Source of the DNA: an uncultured Ruminococcus sp.
GTDB taxonomy: Bacteria > Bacillota > Clostridia > Oscillospirales > Acutalibacteraceae
NCBI GenBank assembly: GCA_902766305.1
Contig: CACXDE010000468.1
Location: forward strand, 1 to 8,690
DNA: 8,690 nucleotides
Reading direction: 5' to 3'
The position numbers and the translations under genes were made by a program. The notes beneath the pieces are model-generated. The model saw nothing but the letters and a program-made list of their open reading frames with translations. It did no database searches and was not told the origin of the DNA. Position 1 is the stretch's first letter. Each line of letters starts with the position of its first letter. This document shows, one piece after another, positions 1 through 6,715 of the stretch.

Positions 1-469
1 CAGCTATTTTAACTGCTTTGCTGCGGTTCGTGCATACAGCAAGCTCTGTACAGTAAGGGTCAAGAAGATCCTTGAAGCCGATACCGTAAACTGCATCTAT
101 TATCATATCTGATTCAGCGATCATTTTTTTGCATTCTTCACGGTTTTCCTGATAATATACCACATCAATCTTATCAGGAAGAATATTATAATTCAGCTTT
201 GCAAGATCACTTTCCGGATCTCCCTGCGGAAGTATTACCGTAACCTCACACATAAGCGACAGAAATCTTGCAATAACAAAGCCGTCTCCGCCGTTGTTTC
301 CCTTTCCGCAAAGTACAATTATATTTCTCAGCTTATCCCTTGCTATAATTTTTGCCGCAAGCTCCGCAACCGCCGCGCCTGCCTGCTCCATAAGAGTTGC
401 AAGCGATGTTCCCTGTCTTGCCGCCGCGCGTTCCATATTTTTTATTTCTCCACTCTCTACCACTATCAT
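1..469 (-). CDS. nnr: NAD(P)H-hydrate epimerase, N-terminal part (runs off the left edge)
   Basis: YjeF_N-family protein that epimerises the damaged cofactors NADHX and NADPHX so that the partner dehydratase can repair them; cytosolic. I translated it from the reverse strand: 156 codons are visible before the window ends, with no stop. The phosphate-binding glycine motif GKGNNGGDGF is at residues 55-64 and is diagnostic. A second family motif, DAVYGIGF (usual form DALFGTG), is at 125-132. The N-terminal helix contains EIKNMERAA and the stretch TLMEQAGAAVAE, as in the family. The start is the ATG at 469-467, preceded by AGGTG about 6 nt upstream. It follows the membrane-anchored hypothetical gene after a 69-nt gap and may be cotranscribed with it. 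In many bacteria this domain is fused to the ADP/ATP-dependent dehydratase (YjeF_C); whether that is so here cannot be seen. Identity is very secure. Confidence 0.95.
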   Translation of the reverse strand, partial: MIVVESGEIKNMERAAARQGTSLATLMEQAGAAVAELAAKIIARDKLRNIIVLCGKGNNGGDGFVIARFLSLMCEVTVILPQGDPESDLAKLNYNILPDKIDVVYYQENREECKKMIAESDMIIDAVYGIGFKDLLDPYCTELAVCTNRSKAVKIA

Positions 470-538
470 GCTTATCACCTCATTGTATGTCCTTAAATCA
501 TATTCAATTTATTTTGTTTTGATTCTTATATAATTTCA

Positions 539-1294
539 TCAGCTGAAAAGTCCTCTGATCTTTTCTTTCAGCTTATTTTTCGCATCATCAATGAATCCGG
601 ATATAGACTCCCTTCCTTCCTCAGATGATACATATTCTATTCCGGCTCTCAGTGCTTCTCCTGTAAGATTATTTGTCCTGCATTTAAGTGCGCCGTCAGC
701 AGCTGAAAGCTCTTCCATACGAATATTGATACCATTCGTATTGGGTATTTCAATCGTATATCTTGCCGTAAATTCTACATTGCCTTCCGTTTCGTTTATG
801 TATCTTACTTTTTCGTTATCCTTTAAAACCTTTCTTATAACATCACTCAATATACTGTCAGAAAGTCCGAACTCGCCCACATAAGCGTCATGCAGATTCA
901 TTCTCACTGTATTGTCACTGCTGTCAATCGAAAACTCTGCTTTGCACCTGAAAGCAAATTCAAATCCCTTATGAAAAGCATGGGCATATATTTCAGCCGG
1001 TTCATCTTCATGAAAATATACCATTATATGGTCAATACCGGAATTTGAACCGTCCGATTTTTTGCACAGCTTTTTATTTATGAACGTATTGACCTGATTT
1101 TCGTTTATCTCAAATTCATCCCCAAGTATACTCCCTTTCAGGACAGCCAATGTTATACCGTCATCTGGTTCTTTAAGAGTATACTTATCCTGTATATTGT
1201 CCGCGGTGATCTGACTGTAAATAACGCCGAATATTATACAAAATGCAACTATTATCAAAATAATTACTCCGAGTAATATCTTGCCCTTGCTCAT
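539..1294 (-). CDS. membrane-anchored protein of unknown function (weakly YpmS-like layout)
   Basis: 251 residues; I do not recognise it with certainty. Residues 5-27 form one strong hydrophobic helix (KILLGVIILIIVAFCIIFGVIY) after a short Lys-bearing N-terminus. There is no lipobox cysteine, so the protein is probably an uncleaved N-terminal anchor with the remainder outside the cell. The outer part alternates polar and beta-prone stretches. It contains EINENQVNTFINKKL (62-76), where a membrane-near helix would sit, and ends in a basic helix (DDAKNKLKEKIRGLF). The layout (N-terminal helix, then a segment about becoming an N-terminal 'NxFINxxL' helix, then a lipid-binding-like beta domain) recalls YpmS/DUF2140 proteins, but I see no decisive motif and the link is an inference. 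The start ATG has an excellent GGGAGGG site 4 nt upstream. The gene is separated from mutS2 by the hairpin-rich element at 1319-1456 and lies 69 nt before nnr. Confidence 0.85.
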   Translation of the reverse strand: MSKGKILLGVIILIIVAFCIIFGVIYSQITADNIQDKYTLKEPDDGITLAVLKGSILGDEFEINENQVNTFINKKLCKKSDGSNSGIDHIMVYFHEDEPAEIYAHAFHKGFEFAFRCKAEFSIDSSDNTVRMNLHDAYVGEFGLSDSILSDVIRKVLKDNEKVRYINETEGNVEFTARYTIEIPNTNGINIRMEELSAADGALKCRTNNLTGEALRAGIEYVSSEEGRESISGFIDDAKNKLKEKIRGLFS

Positions 1295-1298
1295 CTTT

Positions 1299-1305
1299 CC
1301 CTCCC
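1299..1305 (-). promoter_or_regulatory. ribosome binding site of the membrane-anchored hypothetical gene
   Basis: GGGAGGG lies 4 nt before the ATG at 1294-1292 and fixes that start. The bases GGGAAA spanning its 3' end (1301-1296) are complementary to UUUCCC in the transcript of 1329-1324, which lies inside the neighbouring hairpin. The site could therefore be masked by an alternative fold. Confidence 0.75.
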
Positions 1306-1318
1306 ATTGAGTTTTCTC

Positions 1319-1357
1319 TTTGGGGGAAACCCTTTTGAAAAAGGGTTATCCCCCAAA
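1319..1357. repeat. long near-perfect hairpin before the membrane-anchored gene
   Basis: Arms TTTGGGGG (1319-1326) and CCCCCAAA (1350-1357) continue inward as AAACCCTTTT against AAAAGGGTT-A-T. This gives about 18 base pairs with one bulged A at 1348 and a very short loop. No T-run follows it on either strand, so it is not a standard intrinsic terminator. Hairpins of this AAACCCTTTT/AAAAGGGTTT type are familiar as interspersed intergenic sequences in clostridial genomes (general recollection, not searched). It ends 14 nt upstream of the ribosome binding site of the next gene. Confidence 0.85.
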
Positions 1358-1456
1358 CCCCTTTCCTAAAACTTTTAATTATTTTATACAATAAACGGGT
1401 GCAGGGAACTTGTTCCCTGCCGAGGTCCGGGCGAGAAGCCCGGGCGGGGTTTGGGG
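1351..1456. repeat. palindrome-rich intergenic element with 11-bp inverted terminal arms
   Basis: A perfect 11-bp inverted pair, CCCCAAACCCC (1351-1361) and GGGGTTTGGGG (1446-1456), encloses two further palindromes. These are GCAGGGAAC-TT-GTTCCCTGC (1401-1420, 9-bp arms) and CCGGGC-GAGAA-GCCCGG (1427-1443, 6-bp arms). An A/T-rich stretch at 1365-1396 lies between the left arm and the palindromes. The GC-rich composition of 1397-1460 differs sharply from the surrounding DNA. The layout suggests a non-coding mobile-derived (MITE- or REP-like) element or a structured RNA segment; no transposase is present. The left arm is also part of the hairpin at 1319-1357, so the two folds exclude each other. 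Confidence 0.75.
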
Positions 1457-1478
1457 CGGCAGCCTCAACATAATACGG

Positions 1479-3827
1479 TTATTTCAGCTCCGCCACAGTT
1501 ACGCCTGAATCCCCCTCGCCAAATGTTCCAAGACGGAATGTCCTGACGCTTTTATGGGTTTTAAGATGCTTCTGTATCTCTGTTCTGAGAACACCAGTAC
1601 CCTTACCGTGTATGATAGTAATCTGATGAAGTCCCTGAAGAACTGCTCCGTCTATAGCCCTGTCCACATCAAGTATTGCATCAATTACATTCTGTCCTCT
1701 TACATCAACTTCTGTAACAGCGCTTTGTCTCGTATCACGTCTTATTGTGCGCGCGGCACTGCGCTTAGGTACTTTAACCTTTTCCTGTTTAAGAAGACGG
1801 ATGTTGTCGATCTTTACTCTTGTCTTCATGATGCCTGCCTGTACAAGCACACTGTCCTTTCCCGTTTCAAGAACCGTTCCTTCCTTGTCTATATCAAATA
1901 TCAGCACACGGTCGCCCTTTTCCAGCGGACGGGGCAGAACATAATCCTCATTTGACCGTTTATCCACAGGATCAGCGGAGTCCTCAAGCTCTCGTATACC
2001 GGCTTTGAGCCTGCTTTTTTCCTCTGCTGTTATTTCCTGCTTTTTGCGTATTTCCTCTATTTCATCAAGAACGCTGTATACCTGAGTTCTTGCCTTTGAA
2101 ATTATATTTTCTGCCTGCGCCTTCGCAAGATCAAGCTCATTCCTTTTGTCCTTTTCAAGTCTTTCTGCTGTTTCCCTTGCCTTTTGCAGTTCGAGTCTTG
2201 CCTGAGCCTTTATATCCTCTGCTTCCTTTAATTTTTCTTCAAGCTCGCTTCTGTTTTCTTCAAGACGCTGTACAACTCTCTCAAACTTTGTATTCTCAGC
2301 CGATACAAGCTCCTGCGCCCTGCTGACTGTATACCTGTCCATACCAAGCCTTTCAGAAATAGCAAAGGCATTCGACCGTCCCGGCATACCTATCAGCAGT
2401 CTGTAGGTCGGTCTGAGGGTAGCAACGTCAAACTCACAGCAGGCATTTTCCACTCCCGCTGTATCCAGCGCAAAGCTTTTCAGCTCCGCATAATGGGTGG
2501 TTGAAGCTATTTTTGCGCCCTTAGCTCTCAGATGTTCAAGTATAGCCGTAGCAAGAGCCGCACCCTCTACCGGGTCAGTTCCGGCACCCAGCTCATCAAT
2601 AAGTATCAGGCTTTTATCATCTGCCTGTGACATTATCTTTATAATATTAGTCATATGCGCCGAAAACGTCGACAATGACTGTTCTATACTCTGCTCGTCA
2701 CCAATATCAACGAGAATATCATCAAACACCGAAAGACAGCTGTTATCCGCGGCAGGTATCATCATACCGCTCATTGCCATTGCGGACAGAAGACCTATCG
2801 TTTTGAGAGTAACCGTCTTTCCTCCGGTATTCGGTCCTGTGACAACAAGGGTATCGAAGCTCTTTCCCAGTTCAACATCAATCGGCACTGCCTTAGCCGG
2901 ATCAATAAGCGGATGTCTTGCCTTTTTCAGTTCAATGTACCCGTCAGAGTTCATAACAGGCAGACTTGCCTTCATACTGTATGCAAGCTGAGCCTTTGCA
3001 AATATCACATTCAGCTCCGTAAGTATCCTGTAGCTGTCCTTGATATTATCCCCATATGCTCCTGCTTCGGCGGAAAGCTCGGCAAGTATTCTTTCTATCT
3101 CCGCCTGTTCCTTAGAGCGAAGCACACGTATATCATTGTTAGCCTCAACAACTCCCATAGGTTCAACAAAAACCGTAGAACCGCTTGCAGACGTATCGTG
3201 AACAAGTCCCGGCACACTGGAGCGGAACTCTGCCTTTACAGGGATAACAAAACGTCCGCCCCTCATTGTGATTATGCTGTCCTGTAAATATTTCTGCATT
3301 GAAGAAGAATGAATTATCTTGTCAAGCCTTTCCCTTACCTTTGCTGAAGCCGCCGCTATTTTCTTTCTTATCGCCAGCAGCTCCGGGGAAGCATTATCAG
3401 CTATTTCCTCTTCGGAAAGTATACAGCCTGTTATCTTTGTTTCAAGATATTTATTCGGCACAAGCGCATTGAAACGCATATCGAGTACAGTTTCAACATT
3501 TCCGCTTCTGCTCCTCCACTCCGTAACTGTTCTTATGGTATGAAGCAGTGACGCTATTCTCAGCAGTTCAAGTGTTGTCAGCACTGCGCCGGCTGACGCA
3601 CGGGTAAGAGCACCCGACATATTGTGTATATTTCCGAAGGCCGGAGAACCGAATCTCGCCATAAGACTGTGAGCATCGCTTGTTTCCTGTAAAAGTGTAT
3701 TTACCTCAAAAAGCCCCTGTAAAGGTTCCACAGACAGAGCAAGCTCCCTTGCGTCAGCAAAGGAAGTATGCTCTGCAAGCTTTTCAAGTATCTTATCATA
3801 TTCTATTGCTTTTAAGTTTTTATCCAT
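1479..3827 (-). CDS. mutS2: endonuclease MutS2
   Basis: Homologue of MutS without the mismatch-recognition domain. It is an ATPase clamp implicated in suppressing homologous recombination and, in Bacillus subtilis, in rescuing collided ribosomes. Counting from the chosen start (782 aa, close to the 785 aa of B. subtilis), the core/lever region covers about 1-300. The ATPase follows, with Walker A GPNTGGKT at 331-338 and Walker B LILIDELGAGTDP at 407-419, then STTHYAEL. A long charged coiled coil fills about 506-617. A small beta domain (EKGDRVLIF...KTRVKIDNIRLL, about 636-680) fits the KOW-like segment. The C-terminal Smr domain (about 706-782) has VDVRG and HGKGTGVLR, so the usual LDxR reads VDVR but keeps Asp and Arg. 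An ATG 24 nt upstream is possible, but MDKNLKAIEYDKILEKL is the usual N-terminus and AAGGAA stands 7 nt before it. It overlaps recO by 8 nt. The gene is intact. Confidence 0.97.
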   Translation of the reverse strand: MDKNLKAIEYDKILEKLAEHTSFADARELALSVEPLQGLFEVNTLLQETSDAHSLMARFGSPAFGNIHNMSGALTRASAGAVLTTLELLRIASLLHTIRTVTEWRSRSGNVETVLDMRFNALVPNKYLETKITGCILSEEEIADNASPELLAIRKKIAAASAKVRERLDKIIHSSSMQKYLQDSIITMRGGRFVIPVKAEFRSSVPGLVHDTSASGSTVFVEPMGVVEANNDIRVLRSKEQAEIERILAELSAEAGAYGDNIKDSYRILTELNVIFAKAQLAYSMKASLPVMNSDGYIELKKARHPLIDPAKAVPIDVELGKSFDTLVVTGPNTGGKTVTLKTIGLLSAMAMSGMMIPAADNSCLSVFDDILVDIGDEQSIEQSLSTFSAHMTNIIKIMSQADDKSLILIDELGAGTDPVEGAALATAILEHLRAKGAKIASTTHYAELKSFALDTAGVENACCEFDVATLRPTYRLLIGMPGRSNAFAISERLGMDRYTVSRAQELVSAENTKFERVVQRLEENRSELEEKLKEAEDIKAQARLELQKARETAERLEKDKRNELDLAKAQAENIISKARTQVYSVLDEIEEIRKKQEITAEEKSRLKAGIRELEDSADPVDKRSNEDYVLPRPLEKGDRVLIFDIDKEGTVLETGKDSVLVQAGIMKTRVKIDNIRLLKQEKVKVPKRSAARTIRRDTRQSAVTEVDVRGQNVIDAILDVDRAIDGAVLQGLHQITIIHGKGTGVLRTEIQKHLKTHKSVRTFRLGTFGEGDSGVTVAELK

Positions 3828-4584
3828 TTTCCATTTCCTTATCCGGTTCATTTATCATCTTGAAATTTTCAAGAGAATCAAATTCTTTTTCTGTCATAAT
3901 AATAATGTATTTCTCAGCAAGAGTAGCCAGCTGTGCAATCCCTTCCTTTGACAATGTAAACGAAAATATCCTTTTCGGATCTGCAAACAGCGCCGTCCTC
4001 AGTCCGAAAAGAGTGCCCCTGCCTATCTTTACAGCATTTCCTCCGCTGTAGCAGTCAGGACACCATATACATGACCTGTCAAGATCAAAATAAACATCCT
4101 CTGCTTCATACGCTCCGCAGCCTTTGCAGGCAACCACATCCGGCATATATCCTGCCTCTGCCATGACTCTCAGCTCAAAAACAGCCTTTATAAGAAGAAC
4201 AGGTTTATCACTCTCGCTCAGAACATACAGTGTATTCAGCATCAGACGAAGATACTCAGGGCTTTCCTCTTCCTCCATGACAATGTACTTCATCAGATCA
4301 TCAAGGTAGTAAACAAGAAAAAGCTTCACCATATCCCCTGTCAGACCAAAGAACATATGAAGTGATGTTACATCATCTAAATTATATCCCGACCTGCTTT
4401 TATAAAAAGTAAACTGTGAATACGAAAGATTACAGGCAGCGGCAGAAAATTTAGCACTGTTCATTTTATCATTTCTTGCAAAACAGGTGACAACGCCGTT
4501 TTTCTCAGTAAGTATCGTAAGGAGCTTCCTGTCGTTTGCCACAGTTTCCTCCGACAGAACTATCCCTTTCACGTCCGTAGTCAT
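3820..4584 (-). CDS. recO: DNA repair protein RecO
   Basis: Recombination mediator that, with RecR (and RecF), displaces SSB and loads RecA at gaps. It is 254 aa, a normal length. The N-terminal OB-fold begins VKGIVLSEETVANDRKLLTI and fits the family start VxxEGIVLxxxxYxExDKLLT. The central helical part is about 80-145. A zinc-finger-like cluster is present with C153xxC156 and C175xxC178, plus an extra Cys at 172, all in the segment from 153 to 178. The start ATG gives this canonical N-terminus, yet the preceding sequence offers only a weak GGTG, so translation may be coupled to the overlapping yqzL-like frame. Its stop codon lies within an 8-nt overlap with the mutS2 start. The family is divergent in sequence, but cluster, fold order and position between era and mutS2 agree. 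Confidence 0.93.
   Translation of the reverse strand: MTTDVKGIVLSEETVANDRKLLTILTEKNGVVTCFARNDKMNSAKFSAAACNLSYSQFTFYKSRSGYNLDDVTSLHMFFGLTGDMVKLFLVYYLDDLMKYIVMEEEESPEYLRLMLNTLYVLSESDKPVLLIKAVFELRVMAEAGYMPDVVACKGCGAYEAEDVYFDLDRSCIWCPDCYSGGNAVKIGRGTLFGLRTALFADPKRIFSFTLSKEGIAQLATLAEKYIIIMTEKEFDSLENFKMINEPDKEMENG
3835..3840 (-). promoter_or_regulatory. ribosome binding site deciding the mutS2 start
   Basis: AAGGAA inside the end of recO, 7 nt before the ATG at 3827-3825. The alternative ATG at 3851-3849 has no comparable site and would add eight residues not typical of the family. Confidence 0.6.
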
Positions 4585-4699
4585 TCAACATCACACCGTT
4601 TCTTTCCACCCGCACATTTGCTTTCAAATCACGGTAAGCAAGGTAGTCATTTATTTTTCCAGTCTCATAGAATTTGTTCCACGCCGATACATCATTCAT
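4505..4699 (-). CDS. yqzL: YqzL-family small protein
   Basis: Small protein of unknown function, found between era and recO in many Firmicutes. From the ATG at 4699-4697 it is 64 aa. The family-like signature is in the first 25 residues: W7, F10, T13-G14, I16, Y19-L20 (AWNKFYETGKINDYLAYRDL). A GTG nine bases upstream is an alternative start, but AAGGAAGAGGTG sits 6 nt before the ATG and overlaps that GTG. Known relatives are about 45-50 aa. Here the frame stays open for 80 nt inside recO, so residues from about 39 onward (LNDYGRERDSS and beyond) are shared coding space and look low in conservation value. Placement between era and recO supports the call. The function is not known and is not inferred here. 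Confidence 0.75.
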   Translation of the reverse strand: MNDVSAWNKFYETGKINDYLAYRDLKANVRVERNGVMLNDYGRERDSSVGGNCGKRQEAPYDTY

Positions 4700-4713
4700 G
4701 CATAACACCTCTT

Positions 4714-4723
4714 CCTTATAAGG
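4714..4723. repeat. 10-bp perfect palindrome before yqzL
   Basis: CCTTATAAGG lies in the 85-nt gap between era and the YqzL-like gene, overlapping the upstream end of its ribosome binding site. It could be a binding dyad, but a 10-bp palindrome can also occur by chance. Confidence 0.3.
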
Positions 4724-4784
4724 ATAGTATATGCAATTCAGTCAGAATTAATAATCAATGAACACCATATCTGTAAATTTTGTT

Positions 4785-5690
4785 TCAATTGTAGTCTCTG
4801 TCATCATAGCCAAGACTGCGCAGTATATTTTCCCTGTTGCGCCAGTCCTCTTTGACCTTTACCCAGAGTTTGAGATTCACACGGCAGCCGAGAAATTTTT
4901 CCATATCCTGACGGGCATAGCTGCCGATCTTTTTCAGCATAGCGCCGCCCTTGCCTATGATTATACCCTTGTGGGAATCTCTTTCGCAGTATATCACCGC
5001 ATCCATATCTATAATATTGCTGTCCTCCCTGTCCTTCATCCGTTCAACGAAAACAGCTGCTCCATGCGGTATCTCTTTGTCAAGAAAACGCAGCATCTTT
5101 TCTCTTATCATTTCAGCTGCCAAAACTCTTTCCGGCTGATCTGTAAGCGTATCCTCATCAAAAAGATACCCTCCCTCAGAGGACAGCCCTCTCAGCTCCT
5201 TTTTCAGATCGTCTATGCCGTCACCGGTCTGCGCCGAACACGGTACTACCGCTGAAAAATCGTAAAGAGAAGTAAACTCCGCTATCTGTCCTGCAATTTC
5301 TGTCTTATCCTTCATCAGATCTGTCTTATTGATAACAAGAACCGCCGGAAGACCAAGGCTGCTGAATTTTTCTGCAAAAATCTTTTCCCCTTCTGTAATA
5401 TGTGTTCCTGCCTCAACAACAAGCATACACACGTCCACACCTGCCACAGACTCATTTACTGAGCGAAGCATATATTTGTCAAGACTGTTCCTCGGACGGT
5501 GAAGTCCGGGTGTATCTATAAACACAAGCTGGGTATCATTTTCTGTCAGCACACCCATTATTCTTGTACGTGTAGTCTGGGGCTTGGATGAAACTATAGC
5601 CACCTTATGTCTCAGCATCTTATTAAGCAGAGATGACTTTCCCACATTAGGTCTGCCCACTATAGCAACAAATGCACTTTTCTTTTCCAT
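4785..5690 (-). CDS. era: GTPase Era
   Basis: Essential GTPase that binds the 3' end of 16S rRNA and supervises 30S subunit maturation. It is 301 aa, a standard length. GTPase motifs are in order: G1 GRPNVGKS at 12-19, the G2 region SKPQTTRTR at 35-43, G3 DTPG at 59-62, G4 NKTD at 121-124, and G5 SA within CSAQ at about 151-154. The C-terminal KH domain begins near 200, with IREKMLRFLDKEIPHGAAV leading in. Its GxxG loop is inside GIIIGKGG (242-249). The terminal helix region DWRNRENILRSLGY is characteristic of Era. The start ATG has AAAGGA about 7 nt upstream. It begins 17 nt after the two-helix membrane gene. ybeY and phoH in the same unit also concern rRNA processing. Intact and unambiguous. 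Confidence 0.99.
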   Translation of the reverse strand: MEKKSAFVAIVGRPNVGKSSLLNKMLRHKVAIVSSKPQTTRTRIMGVLTENDTQLVFIDTPGLHRPRNSLDKYMLRSVNESVAGVDVCMLVVEAGTHITEGEKIFAEKFSSLGLPAVLVINKTDLMKDKTEIAGQIAEFTSLYDFSAVVPCSAQTGDGIDDLKKELRGLSSEGGYLFDEDTLTDQPERVLAAEMIREKMLRFLDKEIPHGAAVFVERMKDREDSNIIDMDAVIYCERDSHKGIIIGKGGAMLKKIGSYARQDMEKFLGCRVNLKLWVKVKEDWRNRENILRSLGYDDRDYN

Positions 5691-5707
5691 TTTTCTATCC
5701 TTTCACA

Positions 5708-6247
5708 TCATCTGATGGCATACACAACATTTGCGTTTATCCTGACAACCTTCACCTTATTGCCCGGATAAAATTTCTGTACATAGTTTGAAAAGCTCGT
5801 AAACTCCGTCCTTGCAGTAAGAACCTCTATTTCATGGCACATCTGTCCCTCAGGGCAAAGAACGTCAACAAATTCTCTTGCACGGGGTCTGTTTCTTCCG
5901 GCATATACAAACCTCACATGATCGTCCATCACAGTACAATCATTTATTACCGCATATTCCTCCGGATCTCCCCTGAAATAATACAGCCTGAACAGAAAAA
6001 AAGCCGCACACAAAACAGCAAGTATACAAATGTATATGGGAAACGTCCGTGACGCAAAAGGCATATTCGATAACATCAATAAATCTATAATAATAAGGAA
6101 TGCAATAAGAACCACCATATAGATAAGCTTTCTTATTTCTCTCTTTTTTATTTCTTTTACTGTATATTCGATCATCAGCAGATCAGTCTCATCCGGTTTC
6201 TTGAACGGCCAGAAGCTTTTACCATAGTTATTTCCAAAACCAAACAT
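5708..6247 (-). CDS. two-helix membrane protein of unknown function between dgkA and era
   Basis: 179 aa from the ATG at 6247-6245; I do not recognise the family. A GTG nine bases upstream is in frame, but the AGGA site would then be only 1 nt away; for the ATG it is 10 nt away. The N-terminus is aromatic and glycine-rich (MFGFGNNYGKSFWPFKK), then a charged stretch (EYTVKEIKKREIRK) precedes helix 1 (about 40-59, LIYMVVLIAFLIIIDLLML). A short loop leads to helix 2 (about 70-90, IYICILAVLCAAFFLFRLYYF). The remaining 90 residues are soluble, beta-rich in appearance, and end VKVVRINANVVYAIR. Both ends are probably cytoplasmic, by the positive charges flanking helix 1 (inference). The gene starts 12 nt after dgkA and ends 17 nt before era, so it is in the operon. 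Many Firmicutes carry cdd (cytidine deaminase) here; this protein has none of its zinc motifs. Confidence 0.9.
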   Translation of the reverse strand: MFGFGNNYGKSFWPFKKPDETDLLMIEYTVKEIKKREIRKLIYMVVLIAFLIIIDLLMLSNMPFASRTFPIYICILAVLCAAFFLFRLYYFRGDPEEYAVINDCTVMDDHVRFVYAGRNRPRAREFVDVLCPEGQMCHEIEVLTARTEFTSFSNYVQKFYPGNKVKVVRINANVVYAIR

Positions 6248-6259
6248 ATAAAACACGTC

Positions 6260-6715
6260 CTATTTTCTTTTTGGCATCCACACAACAAATACAAGACTTA
6301 CCGCTGACAGCAAAACAAGAGCCGCAAAATTCAGCAAATGTCCGCTGTAAAAATCATACATATTTGCGAATCCTTCATAGTTTCCGAAAAGAAACAGAGC
6401 AACCCCCACGGATATCACTGCCAGAATCAGAACCGCACCGGCAGCAGCATCCTTTGCTGCTTTTATCAGCGGATGTTTTTCGCCGCTCACCCTGTCGGCA
6501 AGCTTTTCGACAGCTGTATTCATCGCCTCAGCAGACATAACCATACCTATCGTCAGCAGCAGTATAGCATAATCTTCCCTTGTAAAAGCAAAAAAACGTG
6601 CAAAAATCAGAACATACAGTGCAGCCACGGTATGGATCCTCATGTTTCGCTCGTTTTTTATGCAATATATGATACCCCGGAAGGCATAAACAAAGCCTCT
6701 TAAAAAAGCTCTCAT
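6260..6715 (-). CDS. dgkA: diacylglycerol/undecaprenol kinase (DgkA family)
   Basis: Small integral membrane kinase. In Gram-positive bacteria the family phosphorylates undecaprenol, feeding the lipid carrier for wall polymers. It is 151 aa. The N-terminal amphipathic stretch ends in NERNMRIHTV (21-30). Helix 1 is about 29-46 and helix 2 about 48-64. The signature is at 61-75, SAEAMNTAVEKLADR, equivalent to ExxNTAIExxxD, followed by KAAKDAAAGAVLI (85-97) entering helix 3 (to about 111). Glu63, Asn66 and Glu70 are in place. Usual members are about 120-130 aa with three helices; here a fourth hydrophobic segment (about 128-147, LNFAALVLLSAVSLVFVVWM) is added. The start ATG overlaps the ybeY stop as ATGA, indicating translational coupling. 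The stop is 12 nt before the next gene. Confidence 0.95.
   Translation of the reverse strand: MRAFLRGFVYAFRGIIYCIKNERNMRIHTVAALYVLIFARFFAFTREDYAILLLTIGMVMSAEAMNTAVEKLADRVSGEKHPLIKAAKDAAAGAVLILAVISVGVALFLFGNYEGFANMYDFYSGHLLNFAALVLLSAVSLVFVVWMPKRK

Noticed and set aside
294..533. 79-codon plus-strand frame with a hydrophobic start.
   Set aside because: It lies mostly opposite nnr, whose GKGNNGGDGF motif proves the minus-strand reading; the hydrophobic look comes from the complementary sequence.
1319..1357. Rho-independent terminator for mutS2.
   Set aside because: The hairpin is strong, but no U-run follows it in the minus-strand direction, where the next bases are AGAGAAAACT. The bases on the other side are also not a T-run.
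1185..1391. 68-codon minus-strand frame overlapping the start of the membrane-anchored gene.
   Set aside because: It runs through the hairpin element and overlaps the better gene, which has a strong ribosome site; no family resemblance.
2497..2991. 164-codon plus-strand frame opposite mutS2.
   Set aside because: It is antisense to the Walker A and B region of MutS2, and its composition simply mirrors the codon bias of the real gene.
3828..3851. Longer mutS2 start at the ATG at 3851-3849, adding eight residues.
   Set aside because: No ribosome site is suitably placed, and the shorter form starts with the usual MutS2 N-terminus behind AAGGAA.
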